NCBI GenBank assembly: GCA_000824805.1
Contig: CCNA01000002.1
Location: 124,001-188,000, forward strand
Length of the DNA stretch: 64,000 nt
Direction of reading: 5' to 3'
From: Mesorhizobium sp. SOD10
Lineage (GTDB): Bacteria; Pseudomonadota; Alphaproteobacteria; Rhizobiales; Rhizobiaceae
The translations under genes and the position numbers were made by a program. Of this stretch, positions 59,374 to 64,000 are shown one piece after another. The notes below the pieces were generated by a model. That model did not search any database and was not told where the DNA came from. It saw only the letters and a list, made by a program, of their open reading frames with translations. Position 1 is the first letter of the stretch. Each line of letters starts with the position of its first letter.

Positions 59374-60096
59374 TTGGCCAGGGGCTTTAGCGAGTTCAAA
59401 TACATGACCTTCGACGTGGTCGGCACGCTGATCGACTTCGAGGGCGGCATCACGAGTTGCCTGGCCGGGATCGCCGCTGAGTCAGGTGTTTCCATCGACG
59501 GCGAGGAGGCGTTGGCCCTTTACCGGCAGGCTCGCTACATGCCGGATGCGGGCCTATTCCCCGACGACCTTGCACGCGTCTACATGGTCATCGCACCGCG
59601 GCTCGCTCTGCCGGCCGAGGAGAAGTACGGCGTCCGCCTGCGGGATTCCGTCAGCACCTGGCAAGGCTTCCCCGACAGCGCGGCGGCGTTGGCCGACCTT
59701 GCGAAATCTCACAAGCTCATTGCCATGACCAATGCCCGGCGCTGGGCGCTCGATCATTTCGAGAAGCAGCTCGGATCGCCCTTCTTCGCCACTTTCACCG
59801 CCGACGACACCGGCACGGAGAAACCGGATCCGGCCTTTTTCCAGGCAGTCTTCGATTTCGTGGCCTCCCGCGGCGACAGCAAGGAAGACATCCTGCACGT
59901 CGCGCAAAGCCAGTATCACGATATCGGCATCTCCCGGGCGCTCGGCATGACCAATTGCTGGATCGAGCGCCGTCACGCCCAGAAGGGCTATGGCGGCACG
60001 ATCGAGCCCGAGCGCTTCACCGTGCCGGACTACCACTTCACCTCGATGGCCGCGTTTGCGGCGGCCGTACGGGAGAGCCTGAAAGAACGAACCTGA
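59374..60096 (+). CDS. HAD-family hydrolase, second copy
   Basis: A 240-residue HAD protein: nucleophile Asp14 in MTFDVVGTLIDF, motif II in LIAMTNARRW and the Lys region in TGTEKPDPAFFQAVFDFV. The helical cap lies about residues 25-105. The start is taken as TTG at 59374 because AGAGGAGAG precedes it; an ATG at 59338 would add 12 residues. It sits between the aminotransferase and the binding-protein gene. Dehalogenase or phosphatase activity on a pathway intermediate is inferred. Confidence 0.82.
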   Translation: MARGFSEFKYMTFDVVGTLIDFEGGITSCLAGIAAESGVSIDGEEALALYRQARYMPDAGLFPDDLARVYMVIAPRLALPAEEKYGVRLRDSVSTWQGFPDSAAALADLAKSHKLIAMTNARRWALDHFEKQLGSPFFATFTADDTGTEKPDPAFFQAVFDFVASRGDSKEDILHVAQSQYHDIGISRALGMTNCWIERRHAQKGYGGTIEPERFTVPDYHFTSMAAFAAAVRESLKERT

Positions 60097-60159
60097 ACCC
60101 AAGCCGGTAAAGCCGCAGCAAGACGCGCTTCCTGACCAACCAAAAGAAAGGGGAATCAC

Positions 60160-61770
60160 ATGACCGACAAGATCACCAACTGGACCGGAGCAGACGATGC
60201 GATGGTCGAAAACGCCATTCGACGGGGCGCCAGCCGCCGCGAACTCCTTAAGTTGCTGCTTGCGGGCGGCGCCGCTGTTGCCGCAGGCGGCGTGGTGCTT
60301 GGCCGTGCCACGCAAGCCGTCGCCGCCACACCGGTTTCCGGCGGACATCTCAAGGCGGCGGGCTGGTCGTCCTCCACCGCCGACACGCTCGATCCGGCGA
60401 AAGCGTCGCTCTCCACCGATTATGTCCGCTGCTGCTCGCTCTACAACCGCCTGACTTTCCTCGACAAGGACGGCAAGACGCAGATGGAGCTGGCCGAAAG
60501 CTTCGACAGCAAGGACGCCAAGACCTGGACCGTGAGGCTGCGCAAGGGCGTCACCTTCCATGATGGCAAGGACCTCACCGCCGACGACGTCGTCTTCTCG
60601 CTGAAGCGTCATCTCGACAAAGCGGTCGGCTCCAAAGTCGCCAAGATCGCCGCGCAGATGACCGGCTTCAAGGCGGTCGACAAGTCGACAGTCGAGATCA
60701 CGCTCGCCGATCCGAATGCCGACCTGCCGACCATCCTGGCGCTGCACCACTTCATGATCGTGGCCGACGGCACCACCGACTTCTCCAAGGGCAACGGCAC
60801 CGGCGCCTTCGTGCTGCAGACGTTCGAACCGGGCGTGCGCTCGGTGGTCACCAAGAACAAGAACTACTGGAAGTCAGGCAAGCCCTATCTCGACTCCTTC
60901 GAGTTCATCGCCATCACTGACGACAGCGCCCGCGTCAACGCCCTGATCTCCGGCGACATCAATTTCGCCGCCTCGATCAATCCGCGCTCGATGAAGCTGC
61001 TGGAGAGCCAGCAGGGCTTCGAGCTGTCGAAGACGACCTCGGGCAACTACACGGACCTCAACATCCGGCTCGACATGGCTCCGGGCAGCAAGGCCGATTT
61101 CGTTGCCGGCATGAAATATCTCGTCAACCGCGAGCAGATCGTCAAATCGGCCTTGCGGGGCCTCGGCGAAATTGGCAACGACCAGCCCGTCTCGCCGGCG
61201 AACATCTTCCACAACGCCGACCTCAAGCCGAAGGCCTTCGACCCGGACAAGGCGAAGTTCCACTTCCAGAAGGCGGGGCTCCTCGGCCAATCCATCCCTG
61301 TAATCGCTTCCGATGCAGCGACCTCGTCGATCGACATGGCGGTGATCATCCAGGCCGCCGGCGCCGATATCGGCATGAAGCTCGACGTCCAGCGCGTGCC
61401 CTCCGATGGCTACTGGGACAATTACTGGCTCAAGGCGCCGGTCCATTTCGGCAACATCAATCCGCGCCCGACGCCGGATATCCTGTTCTCGCTGCTTTAC
61501 GCCTCCAACGCGCCTTGGAATGAAAGCCAATACAAGTCCGAGAAGTTCGACAAGCTGCTCGTCGAGGCTCGCGGCCTGCTCGACCAGGCCAAGCGCAAGG
61601 AAATCTACGGCGTGATGCAGACCATGATCGCCGAGGAAGCCGGCACCATCATCCCGGCCTATATTTCCAACGTCGATGCCCTTTCCAGCAAGGTGAAGGG
61701 TTTGGAAGCGAACCCGCTCGGTGGCATGATGGGCTACGCAATGGCGGAATACCTCTGGCTAGAAGCCTAA
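60160..61770 (+). CDS. peptide/opine-type ABC transporter substrate-binding protein (SBP family 5), Tat signal
   Basis: A 536-residue binding protein of the DppA/OppA family. The N-terminus carries a twin-arginine-type signal (SRRELLKLLLAGGAAVAAGGV at about residues 25-45), so export is probably by Tat. The mature protein has DTLDPAKASLSTDYVRCCSLYNRL, VRLRKGVTFHDGKDLTADDVVFSLKRH and DILFSLLYASNAPWN. Family ligands include dipeptides, nickel, opines and glutathione. It starts the importer part of the operon and is followed by a perfect hairpin. Confidence 0.9.
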   Translation: MTDKITNWTGADDAMVENAIRRGASRRELLKLLLAGGAAVAAGGVVLGRATQAVAATPVSGGHLKAAGWSSSTADTLDPAKASLSTDYVRCCSLYNRLTFLDKDGKTQMELAESFDSKDAKTWTVRLRKGVTFHDGKDLTADDVVFSLKRHLDKAVGSKVAKIAAQMTGFKAVDKSTVEITLADPNADLPTILALHHFMIVADGTTDFSKGNGTGAFVLQTFEPGVRSVVTKNKNYWKSGKPYLDSFEFIAITDDSARVNALISGDINFAASINPRSMKLLESQQGFELSKTTSGNYTDLNIRLDMAPGSKADFVAGMKYLVNREQIVKSALRGLGEIGNDQPVSPANIFHNADLKPKAFDPDKAKFHFQKAGLLGQSIPVIASDAATSSIDMAVIIQAAGADIGMKLDVQRVPSDGYWDNYWLKAPVHFGNINPRPTPDILFSLLYASNAPWNESQYKSEKFDKLLVEARGLLDQAKRKEIYGVMQTMIAEEAGTIIPAYISNVDALSSKVKGLEANPLGGMMGYAMAEYLWLEA

Positions 61771-61778
61771 GAGGCGCC

Positions 61779-61808
61779 TGCAGGGGGCCGGCTGACCGGC
61801 CCCCTGCA
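61779..61808 (+). promoter_or_regulatory. perfect 13-pair hairpin after the binding-protein gene
   Basis: TGCAGGGGGCCGG (61779-61791), loop CTGA, CCGGCCCCCTGCA (61796-61808). It lies eight bases past the binding-protein stop and 50 before the permease start. There is no T-tract. It probably limits 3' decay or reduces read-through, so that binding protein exceeds permease. Confidence 0.6.
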
Positions 61809-61858
61809 CTGCATTGCGCAAGATTGTCTGGCCGAACGCAACCGCAGGGAGCGCTTCC

Positions 61859-62809
61859 ATGAAGGCTGGGGTTCTCAAGCTCGTGGTGAAGCGGCTTGCG
61901 GTCGCGGTCGTCACCCTTGTGATCGTCCTGTTCGCCGTGTTTTTCGCCACCAGCATGCTGCCTGGCGACACGGCGTCGATCCTGCTCGGCCAGGCCGCGA
62001 CACCCGAGGCGGTCGCCGGCTTGCGCGAGGCCATGCATCTCAACGATCCGGCGATCCTGCGCTTCCTTCGCTGGCTTCTCGGTCTGCTCCGTGGCGACCT
62101 CGGCACCTCCTATGCCAATCAGATGCCGGTCGCGGCGCTCATCGGCGGGCGCTTCGTCAACACCATGAAGCTCGCCGGCATCACCACGCTGATCTCGGTC
62201 CCACTGGCACTGACGCTCGGCATCACGGCAGCGATGCTGCGCGGCTCGCTCTATGACCGTACCGTCACGGTGCTGTCGATCGGCGTCATCTCGGTGCCGG
62301 AGTTCATGGTCGCGACGCTGGCGGTCCTGCTCTTCGCCGTCTATCTCAGGTGGCTGCCGGCGCTGTCTTCGGTCAACGAGGCGCATTCGCTTGCGGATCT
62401 CGTGCGCATCTATGCGATGCCTGTGATCACGCTCACCTTCGTCATCTCCGCCCAGATGATCCGCATGACCCGCGCCGCGGTGATCGAAACGCTCTCCACG
62501 CCGTATGTGGAGATGGCGCTTCTCAAAGGCGCCTCGCGCAGCCGCATGGTGCTCAGGCACGCGCTTCCCAACGCGCTCGGTCCGATCGTCAACGCGGTCG
62601 CGCTCTCGCTGTCCTATCTGGTCGGCGGCGTCATCATCGTGGAGACGATCTTCAACTATCCCGGCATCGCCAAGCTGATGGTCGATGCGGTCGCGACCCG
62701 CGACCTCCCGCTGATCCAGAGCTGCGCGATGATCTTCTGTCTCGGCTATCTCCTGCTCATCACGGCCGCCGACGTCATCGCCATCATGTCCAACCCGAGG
62801 CTCAGATGA
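61859..62809 (+). CDS. peptide-type ABC transporter permease (DppB-like)
   Basis: A 316-residue inner-membrane permease. The N-terminal helix VVKRLAVAVVTLVIVLFAVFFATSMLPGD and the coupling loop YVEMALLKGASRSRMVLRHALPNAL are typical of DppB. About six helices. Its stop overlaps the next permease start by four bases (ATGA). With the following gene it forms the membrane channel. Confidence 0.92.
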   Translation: MKAGVLKLVVKRLAVAVVTLVIVLFAVFFATSMLPGDTASILLGQAATPEAVAGLREAMHLNDPAILRFLRWLLGLLRGDLGTSYANQMPVAALIGGRFVNTMKLAGITTLISVPLALTLGITAAMLRGSLYDRTVTVLSIGVISVPEFMVATLAVLLFAVYLRWLPALSSVNEAHSLADLVRIYAMPVITLTFVISAQMIRMTRAAVIETLSTPYVEMALLKGASRSRMVLRHALPNALGPIVNAVALSLSYLVGGVIIVETIFNYPGIAKLMVDAVATRDLPLIQSCAMIFCLGYLLLITAADVIAIMSNPRLR

Positions 62810-63657
62810 GAGTGGCGCGCGTGGCATCCTCCCGACGGTCCTTCCTGGGCCACAGCTACAACCTCGTCGGCATCGCGGCCTCGTTGGTCATCCTGGCGTG
62901 GACGCTCGTCGCGATCTTCGCGCCCTACATCATCCCTCATCCGATCGGCGACATCGTCGACGACGACTATTTCGGCCCGATGCGTCAGGGGCTATGGCTC
63001 GGTTCCGACTATCTGGGCCGCGACATGCTCTCCAGGGTTCTCATGGGCGCACGCTACACTGTCGGCATCTCGCTCGCCGCCGTCTCCATTGCCTGCTTCT
63101 CGGGCGTCGTGCTCGGCATGATCGCTGCCGTCACCGGCGGCTGGCTCGACACTTGCCTTAGCCGCTTCCTCGACGCGATGAACTCCATCCCCAGCAAGCT
63201 GTTCGGCCTGGTGGTTGTCGCGGCGGTCGGCTCATCGATCCCGGTGCTGATCCTGACGCTTGCAGTGATCTATATCCCCGGCGCGTACCGGTTCGCGCGG
63301 GCGCTCGCGGTCAACATCAACACGATGGATTTCATGACCGTCGCCCGCGTCCGCGGCGAAAGCACGGCCTATCTGATCGGGTCCGAGATCCTGCCCAACA
63401 TCATCCGCCCAGTGCTCGCCGATTTCGGCCTGCGCTTCGTCTTCATCGTGCTTCTGCTCTCCGGCCTTTCCTTCCTCGGGCTAGGCCTGCAGCCTCCCTT
63501 GGCCGACTGGGGCGCGCTGGTACGCGAGAACATCGGCGGTCTGCCCTTCGCGGCTCCGGCCGTCATCGTGCCCTCGCTGGCGATCGCCAGCCTAACCATC
63601 AGCGTCAATCTCTTAATCGACAACCTGCCGCAGAAGATCAGGGACCGGGACGCATGA
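62806..63657 (+). CDS. peptide-type ABC transporter permease (DppC-like)
   Basis: A 283-residue permease. The periplasmic segment after helix one contains WLGSDYLGRDMLSRVLMGAR, the DppC hallmark. The coupling loop is FMTVARVRGESTAYLIGSEILPNIIRP. GLSFLGLGLQPPLADWG is also typical of the family. Its stop overlaps the ATPase start by four bases. Confidence 0.92.
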   Translation: MRVARVASSRRSFLGHSYNLVGIAASLVILAWTLVAIFAPYIIPHPIGDIVDDDYFGPMRQGLWLGSDYLGRDMLSRVLMGARYTVGISLAAVSIACFSGVVLGMIAAVTGGWLDTCLSRFLDAMNSIPSKLFGLVVVAAVGSSIPVLILTLAVIYIPGAYRFARALAVNINTMDFMTVARVRGESTAYLIGSEILPNIIRPVLADFGLRFVFIVLLLSGLSFLGLGLQPPLADWGALVRENIGGLPFAAPAVIVPSLAIASLTISVNLLIDNLPQKIRDRDA

Positions 63658-64000
63658 GCAATCTCGTCGAGATCAGGAAGCTGAGGATCGAGGCGACGAC
63701 CGACGCCGGACGCCTGGTTGAGATCATCAAGGGCGTCAGCCTCGACATCGCCGACGGCGAGATCGTCGCCCTTATCGGCGAGAGCGGCTCCGGCAAGACA
63801 ACGGTGGCGCTCTCGCTCATGGGCCACGCGCGGCCCGGCTGCCGCATCACCGGCGGTGAGATCAACGTGAACGGCAAGAACATGGCCGCGCTTCCCGAAA
63901 AGGAACGCGCCAAGTGCCGCGGCACCGACATTGCCTATGTTCCGCAAAGTGCCGCCGCCGCCTTCAACCCATCCTCCACGATCATGGAGCAGGTGATCGA
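63654..64000 (+). CDS. peptide-type ABC transporter ATP-binding protein, 3' end off the window
   Basis: The first 115 residues of a DppD-type ATPase. Walker A is GESGSGKTTVALSLMG (about residues 42-57) and the Q-loop region reads DIAYVPQSAAAAFNPSSTI. The start ATG at 63654 overlaps the preceding stop. The signature motif and Walker B lie beyond the right edge. A second ATPase (DppF-like) may follow or be fused. Confidence 0.9.
   Translation, partial: MSNLVEIRKLRIEATTDAGRLVEIIKGVSLDIADGEIVALIGESGSGKTTVALSLMGHARPGCRITGGEINVNGKNMAALPEKERAKCRGTDIAYVPQSAAAAFNPSSTIMEQVI

Overview
The window reads as chromosomal DNA of a high-GC alphaproteobacterium in the Rhizobiales, most like Mesorhizobium or a close relative. 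This rests on codon usage, gene families (TPR-linked class III cyclases, DUF3299, DUF1289, DUF971, two-domain GNAT proteins), many ABC-transporter/catabolic operons, and short palindromic intergenic repeats that abut stop codons. I see no rRNA, tRNA, CRISPR array or intact insertion sequence.

1-10 kb: a distinctive redox/signalling block. A subtilisin-type protease without a signal peptide (cut by the left edge) lies divergent from a Crp/Fnr regulator. Convergent with the regulator is a 1411-residue fusion of a cytochrome P450 domain, a two-helix membrane segment and a DyP-type heme peroxidase. Directly upstream of the fusion, on the same strand, is a class III nucleotide cyclase with TPRs. 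Two exact TGTGA-N6-TCACA palindromes lie in the protease/regulator gap and in the fusion's promoter region, and the regulator keeps the Arg-Glu pair that reads such sites. I infer a local cAMP-type circuit controlling the fusion. This is the most interesting system in the window.

10-23 kb: housekeeping and stress genes. These are a small PepSY-like protein, a membrane protein, an L,D-transpeptidase, an SDR/TetR pair and an alpha/beta-hydrolase/MarR pair (both with clear palindromic operators), a rhodanese, a plsY-like gene broken by a one-base insertion, a PNPOx-type flavoprotein, DUF971, and molybdenum cofactor genes (moaA with a Mo-box-like site; mobA-mobB after an EamA transporter).

23-35.6 kb: a polar amino-acid ABC transporter lacking its ATPase gene, a beta-hydroxyacid dehydrogenase, an AlkD-like repair protein, a probably frameshifted GNAT, DUF3299, an Lrp regulator, a uracil-DNA glycosylase, a GST, a membrane-anchored nuclease, a histidine kinase, cobT, DUF1289, a retropepsin-like protease and dusA.

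35.6-54.5 kb: accessory catabolic DNA. It begins at the 5' end of dusA, a known integration hotspot, beside a lower-GC relic of an integrase N-terminus. An IclR-controlled sugar-type ABC importer leads into genes for a DSD1-type PLP enzyme, RidA, an M14 deacylase and an unrecognised 392-residue protein, with a divergent amidohydrolase. A second operon follows: ArgE-like deacylase, hydroxyacid dehydrogenase, cupin, two aldehyde dehydrogenases and a tartrate-dehydrogenase-type enzyme.

54.5-64 kb: an FAD amine oxidase-like gene with a HAD hydrolase, a GNAT, then an operon of class III aminotransferase, second HAD hydrolase, Tat-exported peptide-type binding protein, two permeases and an ATPase cut by the right edge. 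This looks like uptake and catabolism of an amine or small peptide-like nutrient.
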